NCBI GenBank assembly: GCA_017617615.1
Contig: JAFZVV010000020.1
Location: forward strand, 1 to 30,084
Direction of reading: 5' to 3'
Source: Prevotella sp.
Lineage (GTDB): Bacteria; Bacteroidota; Bacteroidia; Bacteroidales; Bacteroidaceae
Length of the DNA: 30,084 nucleotides
Shown: in pieces, positions 1 to 7,550 of the stretch
Numbering within the stretch: the stretch's first letter is position 1
Layout of the letters: each line of letters begins with the position of its first letter
Notes under the pieces: generated by a model
The model's input: the letters and a program-made list of their open reading frames with translations, nothing else
What the model was told of the DNA's origin: nothing
The model's database searches: none
Position numbers and translations under genes: made by a program

Positions 1-114
1 AGTCGGCATGACGAGTCTAAATTGGATAAATACTACATCCAAAAGAACGAAATTTTTATCGAAAAATTTACAAAAAGTCATAACAAACTGAATATTAACA
101 AATTATACGGGTGA
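1..114 (+). CDS. C-terminal end of a possible gene cut by the left edge
   Basis: Frame 1 is open from the first base to a TGA at 112-114, giving 37 residues with no start codon in view. The stretch is charged and aromatic (it contains DKYYIQKNEIFIEKF), so it looks protein-like, but 37 open codons in AT-rich DNA is weak evidence. It would overlap the end of the opposite-strand gene at 103 by 12 bases, a normal arrangement for convergent genes. No family is recognised. Confidence 0.4.
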   Translation, partial: SRHDESKLDKYYIQKNEIFIEKFTKSHNKLNINKLYG

Positions 115-1251
115 ATTTATTCTATCCCGGACAGTAGTGAAATCACTTATATAATCTAGATAATCATTCCCTAATTCATACATTGTTACACCTTCTTCTT
201 GTTCTTGGCAGTTATCCTTGCCACTTTTATAATCCAATAATTTTTTAGACCATGAATTATAACTTGATGCAGTACTTACTTTTTTTATACTATTATGAAT
301 AAATAATTTGCAAATGGCTAAATTAGGCATGCCATATTCATCAGAAAGATAATCTAGATGCTCTTTACAAAATTGAATCGGTAATACAGGTTGCAATAAT
401 GGAAATTTAACAGCGATTCTCTCTAATTCTTTATTAGAAAATTTTGCTAGTAATAGCTTCCAAGAATTAGATATACATTTGTTGGGGGTATAATAGAATC
501 CGTTTTTATTTCTCCACTTTTTTAAAATAAAAACGTCATAAAGATACTTTAATTCTTCATATTTTTCACCAAAACAAATTTGTTTACAAGTCTGTTCATC
601 TATCCATAACGACATATCGAGAATTGATATAGATATACTATTATTTCCGTATTCATCATATATATCATCACTTTCATCAAATAAACAATTAAATGGATCA
701 TGTTGGTATTTCCCAAAACAATCAAAAATGCCTTCTATGGTTTCTGGAAGTTGAACAGGTTCAAATTGATCATCATCAAATATGTCTGAAATCTTAATAT
801 CATAAACACTATTTGTATTTTTATCTTTAACTTTGTCTAAAGCAATATCACCATGAATGTCATCAAATTCAAGATCTTTATTATTTGAATTTGAATGTTT
901 GTTTTCTAATTCTTTTTTGGGTTGAACTATGTCATTTAGATTTTCAAAAGAAATGGTTGTTTTTTCGCTATACCAATTATACACATCTCCTTTTTTGGGG
1001 GTTATTATTTCTTTGATAACCTTTTTGTTAAAATTTGACAAAGATGCACGTTCTATGTTTGCCAATTCACCTTCAATTAATTCGAAATACACTAACTGCC
1101 CTGTATCAACTTTCGTGATACAATCTGATTTCGAGAACAACATTGGACGGGGGGCGTTTGTCGCACTATTATTATCTTTCCATTTTCCATAAACAAGAAT
1201 ACCTTTGTTTTCAACTTTACGATATTTATAAATGTAACCGATTTGTTTCAT
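103..1251 (-). CDS. Unrecognised protein with cold-shock-like N-terminal domain
   Basis: A 382-residue protein in very AT-rich DNA. Residues about 3-70 resemble an OB/cold-shock fold: a GYIYKY start, a glycine-containing turn, then PMLFSKSDC and TGQLVYFEL, and NIERA, matching the usual 'GxI...F..SD....G..V.FEL...A.NI' layout of nucleic-acid-binding CSD proteins. Residues about 110-200 are acidic and probably disordered. The C-terminal 180 residues are globular with many aromatic residues but match no family I know. No signal peptide or membrane segment is seen. Base composition differs sharply from the GC-rich genes to the right, which suggests horizontal acquisition. A good promoter match lies at 1323-1354. 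Nucleic-acid binding is inferred from the N-terminus only; the role is unknown. Confidence 0.75.
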   Translation of the reverse strand: MKQIGYIYKYRKVENKGILVYGKWKDNNSATNAPRPMLFSKSDCITKVDTGQLVYFELIEGELANIERASLSNFNKKVIKEIITPKKGDVYNWYSEKTTISFENLNDIVQPKKELENKHSNSNNKDLEFDDIHGDIALDKVKDKNTNSVYDIKISDIFDDDQFEPVQLPETIEGIFDCFGKYQHDPFNCLFDESDDIYDEYGNNSISISILDMSLWIDEQTCKQICFGEKYEELKYLYDVFILKKWRNKNGFYYTPNKCISNSWKLLLAKFSNKELERIAVKFPLLQPVLPIQFCKEHLDYLSDEYGMPNLAICKLFIHNSIKKVSTASSYNSWSKKLLDYKSGKDNCQEQEEGVTMYELGNDYLDYISDFTTVRDRINSPV

Positions 1252-1322
1252 AATATAAACATTTAAGTCAGAATAAATAACAATCCTCAGATAGTATTGT
1301 ATCTTGGATACTGCATCGGCAA

Positions 1323-1354
1323 CAAAGATAGTAAAAATCTAATAATAGTGCAAT
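1323..1354 (-). promoter_or_regulatory. Bacteroidota-type promoter for the 382-residue gene
   Basis: On the minus strand, TATCTTTG (1330 to 1323) fits the -7 consensus TAnnTTTG exactly. ATTG (1354 to 1351) sits 20 bases upstream and matches three of four bases of the -33 TTTG. The predicted start near 1316 leaves a leader of about 65 bases before the ATG at 1251. Confidence 0.55.
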
Positions 1355-1784
1355 AGTAAAGAAGGATATATAACAATAAATAAATGATGTTAAGTCAACA
1401 TGATAAATCTAAATTTCCTCGAAAAAGTATCTATCTATTATTTCGTATCACTACTGTCCAAAGAAAATCAGCAACGTCAGATTTAATTTATTGATTATAA
1501 GTGATTTACAATGAAATAATTTTTACTCGATTTGAATTGAGATTTCATTTGGTGTCATAATCTATAAAGAAAAGCACTATTGATTATCAACAACTTACGA
1601 GTATCGTTGAACTGAATTTCTGGGTTTTCCAAATTTCTTCGGACAGCTGTGATTTCGTATTTGAAATATGAATTTGGAAAAAAGTATAATCATTATAAAT
1701 CAATTTTCGGGGAATTTAGGATATATTGAATAATTTGCATATAAAGAGTTTTATACAATGTTATCATCAGTCAGCAAAAAATTA

Positions 1785-1792
1785 TATCTTTG
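1785..1792 (+). promoter_or_regulatory. -7 promoter element before the XRE pseudogene
   Basis: TATCTTTG matches TAnnTTTG and lies 22 bases before the ATG at 1815. The -33 position has only a poor match (TGTT near 1759-1762), so this is a half-supported promoter. Confidence 0.4.
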
Positions 1793-1814
1793 CATCAAAA
1801 TTGATATAACGCAC

Positions 1815-2156
1815 ATGGATGAATACGCAAAAGCAATAGACGTGAAGGAAATGGGCAAACGCTTCAAACTTGTCCGTCAGAAGTTGGGAATGACACAGAC
1901 GAACATTGCTTAAGAACTGAGCACATCGCAGTTGATGGTCTTCCGTTTAGAAAAGGGTGAGAACGTTCTCTCACCGTTCTTCCTCAGTATGCTGATGTAC
2001 TACGCCAGCAAGAAAGTCGGGGAGGATTTGGAAGAATCCATCAAATTTTATAACTATCCTAACAATCATCAACTATGGCAACGATTAATGTCTATCTACA
2101 ATATTTCGCCGCAGAATGCACTTTCAACGGTGTTGAACGTCGTGCTGCCTCGGTGA
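1815..2156 (+). pseudogene. XRE/Cro-type HTH regulator broken by an in-frame TAA
   Basis: The frame starting at ATG 1815 reads MDEYAKAIDVKEMGKRF and continues through GMTQTNIA to a TAA at 1911-1913. It then continues in the same frame with ELSTSQLMVFRLEKGEN and on to a stop at 2154-2156. The two halves together form a classic HTH_3 unit: recognition helix around TSQLMVFRLEKG. The stop falls between helices 2 and 3, where related proteins usually have a lysine (AAA or AAG to TAA is a one-base change). The first fragment (32 codons) cannot bind DNA alone. A restart at ATG 1932 would lack the first helices. The C-terminal end overlaps the next gene by 82 bases, so the original end may have been different. 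Sequencing error or true decay cannot be told apart here. Confidence 0.7.
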
Positions 2157-2416
2157 TGCTGATAGCCACTTCCGAGGAGGGGCGAATCAAGTATGAGGTG
2201 GCGGTTTCTTTCTTCCCTCATGTCTCTGAGGATGACTTTGCTGTTTCCTACGATGCTTATTTCTCCAAGGTGGTGTTCGAGGCACCTGGCCGGAGGTCGA
2301 AGAAACGGGAGCAGGGGTTGATGGAATCGCTTCAGACAGAAGCCAACTCATTGGCCGAGGAAGCCAACGGAAAGATATTTTGGGACAAACCTCTCATAGA
2401 AGCAAGAAGAGGGTGA
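2075..2416 (+). CDS. Small unknown protein downstream of the HTH pseudogene
   Basis: A 113-residue protein starting MATINVYLQYF. It has no signal peptide, no membrane segment and no motif I recognise. The first two thirds look like alternating beta strands (ASVMLIATSEEG, IKYEVAVSFFP), followed by a charged helical tail (RRSKKREQGLMESLQTEANSL). Its start lies inside the 3' end of the broken XRE gene in another frame. That arrangement suggests translational coupling or a toxin-antitoxin-like or regulator-partner pair, but nothing in the sequence proves it. Base composition is closer to the genes on the right than to the AT-rich patch on the left. Confidence 0.6.
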   Translation: MATINVYLQYFAAECTFNGVERRAASVMLIATSEEGRIKYEVAVSFFPHVSEDDFAVSYDAYFSKVVFEAPGRRSKKREQGLMESLQTEANSLAEEANGKIFWDKPLIEARRG

Positions 2417-2462
2417 GGTCTCTCAAACGACTTTTTGTATCACACAAACATTGGATGATAAG

Positions 2463-3470
2463 ATGAACAAGAAACAATTCATTCCTCTCTTCATTAAACA
2501 ATTTTTACCCTTTATCATTGTCGTCATTGCTTTCGGCCTATTTACACAATGCCGGATGCAGAACAAAAATGGGCTGTCGGAGGACACATTGCCACCGACC
2601 CCTGATTACAGTGATACGACACAGTGGTATGTCACCGACCGTAGCGGCGAAGCCGACGTGTTCTACATCATATCTACGGAGACAGGCGACTATGCCCTTG
2701 ACGGAAAGGAATATCATTTCGCCCATACTTACAACGACAGTGTGAGACAGCCTCTCTACAGCGAGATGCTGGGAGTGGACACCCTCCTCAGCGGTAGACT
2801 CAATTTCTACTCTCCTTATTACAGGCAATGCTCGCTTCAATCCTTCACCAACGACAGCACCGCCGAAGCCCGGATGCCGATACCCCTGGATGATGTTCGT
2901 AGCGCCTTCAAATACTACATGACAAACTTGAATCAAGGCAGACCTTTCATCATTGCCGGATTCAGCCAAGGCGCAATCATCTTGCTGCAGTTGCTCAAGG
3001 AGATGGACGACAGCACCTATGCCCGTATGGTTGCTGCCTATGCGATAGGCACGACGATAACGCAGAAGATGATGGATGAATGTCCGAAGATCAAACCTGC
3101 CTTGGGGGCTGAGGATACGGGTGTCACCATCTGCTACAACTCGGTGAGGGATGCGCAATGCAGCGACAAACGTCATGAGAGGAGTGCCATCGCCATCAAT
3201 CCCGTCAACTGGCGCACAGACTCAGTTGCAGCGGTGTTCGCCACGGAACCAACACCCTTGTTGCCTGTCGCAGAACAGAAAAAGGACAAGTTGTCGGTGT
3301 CTCTTGACCCTACGACCAACTTGTTGTTTGTCAGCGGATATACTGCCGATGATTACGTGTTGCCACTCATTGGGCAGGAGGGCAACTATCATTCGAGGGA
3401 AATATGGCTTTATCAGCAGCAACTCAGGGAGAACATGGCTCGGAGAACTGCCGCATTCAGAAAAAGATAA
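2463..3470 (+). CDS. DUF3089 family, membrane-anchored alpha/beta-hydrolase-like protein
   Basis: A 335-residue protein. ATG at 2463 (MNKKQF) is preferred to the TTG four codons upstream, because it gives a typical positively charged start. Residues about 8-27 form one hydrophobic segment (IPLFIKQFLPFIIVVIAFGL), so the protein is probably an inner-membrane anchor or an uncleaved signal facing the periplasm. The body carries the nucleophile-elbow motif GFSQG (residues 166-170), preceded by RPFIIA, as in lipases and esterases, and a late GYTADDY and NYHSREIW region that may supply the acid and histidine. Family membership (DUF3089) rests on this layout and on TYNDS and FYSPYYRQ near the N-terminus. 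The substrate is unknown. The gene stands alone, 46 bases after the small unknown gene, and is followed by a terminator at 3525-3550. Confidence 0.8.
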   Translation: MNKKQFIPLFIKQFLPFIIVVIAFGLFTQCRMQNKNGLSEDTLPPTPDYSDTTQWYVTDRSGEADVFYIISTETGDYALDGKEYHFAHTYNDSVRQPLYSEMLGVDTLLSGRLNFYSPYYRQCSLQSFTNDSTAEARMPIPLDDVRSAFKYYMTNLNQGRPFIIAGFSQGAIILLQLLKEMDDSTYARMVAAYAIGTTITQKMMDECPKIKPALGAEDTGVTICYNSVRDAQCSDKRHERSAIAINPVNWRTDSVAAVFATEPTPLLPVAEQKKDKLSVSLDPTTNLLFVSGYTADDYVLPLIGQEGNYHSREIWLYQQQLRENMARRTAAFRKR

Positions 3471-3524
3471 AAAATCCTAGAAGGTGATAGCCTGCCTCGG
3501 CTTAGGATAAAAACCTCCCGCTCG

Positions 3525-3550
3525 AAAAAGCAAATTTAATTTGCTTTTTT
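3525..3550. terminator. Perfect stem with T-run, probable bidirectional terminator
   Basis: AAAAAGCAAA at 3525-3534 pairs with TTTGCTTTTT at 3540-3549 around a short TTTAA loop. The right arm ends in a run of T and the left arm in a run of A, so it could end transcription in either direction. It closes the DUF3089 gene before the ATPase operon promoters. Confidence 0.6.
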
Positions 3551-3581
3551 GCTCGCTTATTCGGTTTTTTCACTATATTTG
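3548..3581 (+). promoter_or_regulatory. Upstream (distal) promoter of the ATPase operon
   Basis: TTTG at 3548-3551 and TATATTTG at 3574-3581 match both Bacteroidota elements, with a slightly long spacer of 22 bases. The words CACTATATTTG here recur at 3660-3670, so the two promoters may be a duplication. Confidence 0.4.
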
Positions 3582-3638
3582 ACTGACATCGAATATAGGC
3601 TTCACCTCGGCAATGACAATAAAAAACTTCGTCTTTTA

Positions 3639-3670
3639 TTTGGTATTCCTCTCGGCTTTCACTATATTTG
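3639..3670 (+). promoter_or_regulatory. Main promoter of the ATPase-DUF4435 operon
   Basis: TTTG (3639-3642), a 20-base spacer and TATATTTG (3663-3670) match the Bacteroidota housekeeping promoter at every defined position. Transcription would begin near 3677, only about 12 bases before the ATG at 3689. This settles the gene start, because the alternative TTG at 3668 lies inside the -7 box. Confidence 0.65.
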
Positions 3671-3688
3671 CCAAAAATACACGCGATT

Positions 3689-4510
3689 ATGCAAAAATAC
3701 GTCGACTATATCAAGGAGATAGAGATAGACTCGCTATGGAGTGGGCGACGTCATATCAAGTGGAACCTTGACCGTCAGGTGAATATCCTCAGCGGTACCA
3801 ACGGACAGGGAAAGAGCACCATCATCAACAAGGTGGTGAAAGGACTCGCTGCCGGTGGCGAGTATCACAGCCATATGCTCAAGGGCGTGAAACTGAAAGT
3901 GTTCCCCGAGGAGGCGAAATGGATCAGGTACGACGTCATCAGGTCGTTCGACCGACCGCTGATGAACCTCGACACCCTTGCGAAGATGGACATGAGCCTC
4001 GCCACAGAACTCGATTGGCAACTCTTCCAGTTGCAGCGTAAATATCTCGACTATCAGGTGAACATAGGAAACCGCATCATCGAAGTGCTCCAGAGCGGAG
4101 GACCCGACGCTGCAGAGCGGGCACAGGCACTCTCGGCACCCAAGAAACGGTTCCAAGACATGATGGACGAACTCTTCTCCGACACGGGGAAACGTATCGT
4201 ACGCACCGCCAACGAGATATTCTTCACACAGATAGGCGAGACGCTGGTGCCTTACCAGCTCTCCAGCGGTGAGAAGCAAATCCTTGCCATCCTGCTCACC
4301 GTGCTTGTGGAAGACAACAAGAACTATGTGCTCTTCATGGACGAGCCTGAGGTAAGCCTCCATGTGGAATGGCAGAAACGCCTCATCGACCTTGTCATCG
4401 AACTCAATCCCAACGTGCAGATCATCCTCACTACCCACTCCCCGGCGGTAGTGATGAACGGATGGATTGACTATGTGACCGAGGTCTCCGACATTACCGA
4501 CAAGGAATAG
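3689..4510 (+). CDS. Compact AAA/ABC-type ATPase (AriA-like), partner of DUF4435 protein
   Basis: A 273-residue ABC/SMC-like ATPase with no transport domain. Visible motifs are Walker A GTNGQGKS (residues 36-43), an ABC signature LSSGEKQ (191-197), Walker B YVLFMDEPE (213-221, with D218 and E219) and a switch histidine in TTHSP (H250). The central segment (about 60-180) is short, without a long coiled coil. The family is the AAA_15/AAA_21 group, to which AriA of PARIS and OLD-type ATPases belong; these act with a TOPRIM-type effector. The DUF4435 gene follows after 19 bases, so the two proteins probably act together. The protein is clearly smaller than the AriA proteins I know. A housekeeping DNA-repair or stress role is the main alternative. 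Confidence 0.85.
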   Translation: MQKYVDYIKEIEIDSLWSGRRHIKWNLDRQVNILSGTNGQGKSTIINKVVKGLAAGGEYHSHMLKGVKLKVFPEEAKWIRYDVIRSFDRPLMNLDTLAKMDMSLATELDWQLFQLQRKYLDYQVNIGNRIIEVLQSGGPDAAERAQALSAPKKRFQDMMDELFSDTGKRIVRTANEIFFTQIGETLVPYQLSSGEKQILAILLTVLVEDNKNYVLFMDEPEVSLHVEWQKRLIDLVIELNPNVQIILTTHSPAVVMNGWIDYVTEVSDITDKE

Positions 4511-4529
4511 CCCACCACATCTCCCGACG

Positions 4530-5891
4530 ATGGCAAAACGTTTGCGCGACAACCTTACCTCCGACTATTTCAGTGCGATCAACAACATGCGAAGCAAGAC
4601 CGCACGCAAGCGTATCGTGGCTTATGTGGAGAGTTACGACGACGTGTTCTTCTGGCGTATGGTGCTCAGGGAATTCGAGGACGACAAACACTATTTCGAG
4701 GTAATGCTCCCTTCGAAGGTCAATTTGGCAAAGGGAAAGAAACAGGTGCTCATGAACCTCGTGGGCGACAAGGTGGGAGAAGACATGATTGCCTGTGTAG
4801 ATGCCGACTACGACTTCCTCATGCAGGGGGCGACGAAGACATCGGAGAACATCGTGGGCAACCCTTACGTCTTCCACACATACGTCTACGCCATCGAGAA
4901 TTTCCAGAGTTACGCTCCCTCTCTCCACGACGTATGCGTGATGGTAACGCTCAACGACCATCAGATTTTCGACTTTGAGGAGTACCTGCGACAATACTCG
5001 CTTGCCATCTTCCCACTCTTCGTGTGGAGCATCTGGTATTACCGCACGCCCGACTACACAGAATTTTCCATTTCCGATTTCAACAGGACTATCGAGACAG
5101 GGCATTTCTCCATGCAGAATGCCGCCAATGCCATTTCCAACCTCCGGCATAAGGTGGGACGGAAAGTGGTGCAACTGCAACGGATGAATCCCGATGCGAA
5201 GGAGTCGTATCTTGCATTGAAAGAGGAGCTGAAACAACTGGGGGTGACTCCAGAAACGACTTATCTCTATGTTCAGGGTCATCATCTATACGACAACGTG
5301 ACGGTGCCGATGCTCTCGAAAGTGTGCGATAAACTGCGGCGTGAGCGCGAGACGGAAATCTACCACAAGGCTGTGCACAACACGCAGATGCGCAACGAAC
5401 TTTCGTGCTATGAACACAGCATAGAGAGCGTGGCATCGATGTTGAAGAAAAATACCGGCTACATGCGGTCACCGCAATACCAGTGGCTGAAAGCCGACTT
5501 GGCCTATTACATGAAGCATCGCTCCGACCGGATGGTGCCCGAGGCCCCTGCTGATTCTCCCGTGACAGGAGACCAGCCACAGTCTTCGCCAGTGCAAGCG
5601 ACGGAGAATCCACCGGCACCATCCACCGTTTCCACACCGGTAACGGAAAGCGTGGTTGAAGAGAATCCCGAGGCCGTTCCCCGGAATGTCGAAGCAGAAC
5701 AGCCGGCATCGGAGATGGTGAAAACCGAAAGCGGGTTGGCAGATGTCTTGTCATCGACAGAGTCGGATGCCTCATCGGCAGCAGAGTCGGAGAGTGAGGC
5801 AAAAAAAGAGTCGGTTAGGGAGATCAAGAAAAGACTGAAGAAGCGGCTTGCCAAGGAACAGGAAAAAGGAGAGAAGAATACACAGAAATGA
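4530..5891 (+). CDS. DUF4435 (TOPRIM-like) protein with long low-complexity tail (AriB-like)
   Basis: A 453-residue protein. Residues about 28-130 carry the DUF4435/TOPRIM-like core: RIVAYVESYDD (E34, D37, D38) and an IACVDADYD strand (D91, D93, D95), followed by the conserved AIENFQSY. These acidic residues fit a metal-dependent nuclease site. Residues about 140-330 are helical. From about 335 onward the chain is rich in Pro, Ser, Thr and Glu and ends in a lysine/arginine-rich segment (IKKRLKKRLAKEQEK), which looks disordered and able to bind nucleic acid or a partner. In PARIS, AriB is a DUF4435 toxin nuclease held by the AriA ATPase and released by phage proteins; that job is inferred here from the pairing only. 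Its stop overlaps the next start (ATGA at 5888-5891). Confidence 0.8.
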   Translation: MAKRLRDNLTSDYFSAINNMRSKTARKRIVAYVESYDDVFFWRMVLREFEDDKHYFEVMLPSKVNLAKGKKQVLMNLVGDKVGEDMIACVDADYDFLMQGATKTSENIVGNPYVFHTYVYAIENFQSYAPSLHDVCVMVTLNDHQIFDFEEYLRQYSLAIFPLFVWSIWYYRTPDYTEFSISDFNRTIETGHFSMQNAANAISNLRHKVGRKVVQLQRMNPDAKESYLALKEELKQLGVTPETTYLYVQGHHLYDNVTVPMLSKVCDKLRRERETEIYHKAVHNTQMRNELSCYEHSIESVASMLKKNTGYMRSPQYQWLKADLAYYMKHRSDRMVPEAPADSPVTGDQPQSSPVQATENPPAPSTVSTPVTESVVEENPEAVPRNVEAEQPASEMVKTESGLADVLSSTESDASSAAESESEAKKESVREIKKRLKKRLAKEQEKGEKNTQK

Positions 5892-6277
5892 AACAGAAAA
5901 CCGTAACTCTCGAAACAGCCAAATGGCTTCGTAAACGCAGATTCAACGAACCTGTACAGGCACATTACAACACTAAAGGAAAATTATCAGAGGATGCTCC
6001 CGAGGGAGTGCCGGTGTCATGGAACAGTCCAGCGCACGACGCCAGTCCGCGCCTCAAGGTGTATTCCGCTCCCGACCTGGCATTGGCCCAGCAGTGGGTG
6101 CGTGAGAAGAAACATTTCGATGTGCTTGTAGACCGGGAGTATTTCTGTGGAAAGGTAGGGAAATACTATGCCAAAATCATCCGTCTGCGTGATGGCGTGA
6201 TGAGCGAAACAGGAAAATACCGTTCTTATGAGCGCGCCCTCGAAGCAGGTATCCTAAAAGCGCTAAGAGCGATGTGA
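5888..6277 (+). CDS. Small unknown protein, third gene of the ATPase operon
   Basis: A 129-residue protein coupled to the DUF4435 gene through a 4-base ATGA overlap. It begins KTVTLETAKWLRKRRF and ends YRSYERALEAGILKAL, with a central APDLALAQQWVREKKHFDV. This pattern (TLETA..L...GF, then APT..LAQ.WLR, then SYEEALE.GL..AL) resembles small proteins I associate with Bacteroides and Prevotella phages and mobile elements, whose function is unknown. There is no signal peptide or membrane segment. Tight coupling suggests it is made with the ATPase and DUF4435 proteins and may be a sensor, inhibitor or immunity factor; that is an inference. Its 3' end abuts the repeat at 6276. Confidence 0.75.
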   Translation: MKQKTVTLETAKWLRKRRFNEPVQAHYNTKGKLSEDAPEGVPVSWNSPAHDASPRLKVYSAPDLALAQQWVREKKHFDVLVDREYFCGKVGKYYAKIIRLRDGVMSETGKYRSYERALEAGILKALRAM

Positions 6278-6495
6278 AGGTTGAAGGGAAGCTAAAGGGA
6301 AGTTAAAGGGAAGTTAAAAGGACATATGATTTGCGACTCAGCCCCCTCAGCCCATTTTGCCCATTCAGCCCATCATCACCTCAATCTTCAATTATCGTGC
6401 AAGCTGAGCGCAATGAAGTCGCTTCAATTGCCGAGGCGCAGCCGATAATCGAGCGAAGCTCAATTTTCAATCGGGCAAAGTCCGGAATCAAATCT
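6276..6495 (+). repeat. Intergenic hairpin-bearing repeat, copy 1
   Basis: This 220-base stretch matches the reverse complement of 24432-24698 with few mismatches. It starts with four tandem 11-base words of the type TTRAAGGGAAG. It then has a CAGCCC..GCCC section, a segment containing GCAAGCTGAGCGC, and ends with small hairpins such as GAGC-GAA-GCTC and CGGGC-AAA-GTCCG. Compared with copy 2 it lacks 47 bases, equal to two hairpin units. It sits exactly between convergent genes (the small unknown gene and manA). No ORF of note lies in it. Confidence 0.85.
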
Positions 6496-6500
6496 CAAAC

Positions 6501-7457
6501 CTAAATATACGTTTCTAAAAACTTGATTTCTCCATCAACATGAATTTCCTTTGTGCTGGCAGGGATGAGAACTGTCTCGCCGGCGCGGAGCATGGTGGTT
6601 TGTCCCTCATCGTCGGTCAGCGTAGCTGAACCTTTTACGCCGATGAGGATAACGAAACTGTCGAGGTCGGCGTAGTCGAGTGTCATTGCCTCGTCGAGGT
6701 CGTATATAGCGGTGGAGAAATGGGGACATGTCACCAACGGCACCCCTTCGTTCTTCTTTGGCGTATAATGTGTACGATAGTCGGTCATGACCTGATAGTC
6801 GATGCTTTCGGCAGCCTCTTTCGTGTGCAGTTCGCGGTAATGGCCGTTTTTGTCTTTGCGTTTGAAGTCGTAGATGCGAAAGGTCAAGTCGCTTGTCTGC
6901 TGTATCTCGGTCACGAGGCATCCCTCACCGATGGAATGGATGCGCCCCGCGGGGATGAAGAACACGTCGCCCTCGCTTACCTCATAGCTTGCCAGTGCGT
7001 CGCAGATGGTGTTGTTGTCTACCATATGCTCGTATTCCTCTGGAGTGATGTCTTTTCTCAGTCCGTTGTAAAGGCGTGCCCCCTTGTCCGATTCCAGTAC
7101 ATACCACATCTCTGTCTTGCCATGCCCTTTACCCAGACGTTGGGCTATCGCATCATTGGGATGCACCTGTATCGACAAGTCGCGTCGGGCATCGATGAAT
7201 TTGATAAGCAACGGAAATTCCTTGCTGAATCGCTGATAGTTCTCCACGCCGAGCAAGCGTTCACGTTCCTTTTCTACCAGTTCGTTGAGAGACAGGCCTT
7301 GGTATGCGCCCTCGCTCACCACGGTTTCACTGCCAGGAACGCCCGAGAGTTCCCAACTCTCGCCCACCTGTGTCAGTGTGCTGTCAATTTGTTTGAAAGG
7401 AATGATTTTCTCGCCGCCCCAAAGCGTGCATTTCAACAAGGGTTCGAATTTATACAT
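6501..7457 (-). CDS. manA: Mannose-6-phosphate isomerase, class I
   Basis: A 318-residue cupin enzyme that interconverts mannose-6-phosphate and fructose-6-phosphate in the cytoplasm, supplying mannose units for glycans. The start is placed at ATG 7457 (MYKFEPLLKCTLWGG), because the 20 codons upstream do not look like the family and class I enzymes begin with this 'L...WGG' block. Zinc-site motifs are visible: QVHPND (the QxH pair), KTEMWYVL (Glu) and GRIHSIGEG (His). The length fits the short Bacillus/Bacteroides form of the enzyme. It lies 91 bases after trkH on the same strand, separated by a heptamer repeat, and may be read through from dxs-trkA-trkH. Confidence 0.92.
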   Translation of the reverse strand: MYKFEPLLKCTLWGGEKIIPFKQIDSTLTQVGESWELSGVPGSETVVSEGAYQGLSLNELVEKERERLLGVENYQRFSKEFPLLIKFIDARRDLSIQVHPNDAIAQRLGKGHGKTEMWYVLESDKGARLYNGLRKDITPEEYEHMVDNNTICDALASYEVSEGDVFFIPAGRIHSIGEGCLVTEIQQTSDLTFRIYDFKRKDKNGHYRELHTKEAAESIDYQVMTDYRTHYTPKKNEGVPLVTCPHFSTAIYDLDEAMTLDYADLDSFVILIGVKGSATLTDDEGQTTMLRAGETVLIPASTKEIHVDGEIKFLETYI

Positions 7458-7510
7458 CTTTTTTTCTGTTGTCAATACCAATTTTAAATGTGGCGTGGCC
7501 TGTTCACAAA

Positions 7511-7550
7511 ACCTCAAACCTCAAACCTCAAACCTCAAATCTCAAACCTC
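7511..7550. repeat. Short tandem heptamer repeat (CTCAAAC type)
   Basis: About five successive 7-base words ACCTCAA, with one ATCTCAA variant, lie between trkH and manA. Read on the coding (minus) strand they are TTTGAGG repeats. The last copy covers the trkH stop codon. The same word occurs once at the end of repeat copy 1 (6491-6501). Confidence 0.75.

Larger units (their letters stand above)
1252..1814. other. AT-rich intergenic region with divergent promoters
   Basis: About 560 bases without a convincing gene on either strand. It contains a leftward promoter match near 1323-1354 for the 382-residue gene and a rightward -7 match at 1785-1792 before the XRE regulator. I see no tRNA, no long repeat and no transposase remnant. 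Confidence 0.6.

Noticed and set aside
2451..2462. TTG start for the DUF3089 gene
   Set aside because: The ATG at 2463 gives a better signal-anchor start; the extra residues add nothing typical.
3734..5285. Long open frames antisense to the ATPase and DUF4435 genes
   Set aside because: Sense frames hold Walker and TOPRIM motifs; the antisense frames are composition shadows.
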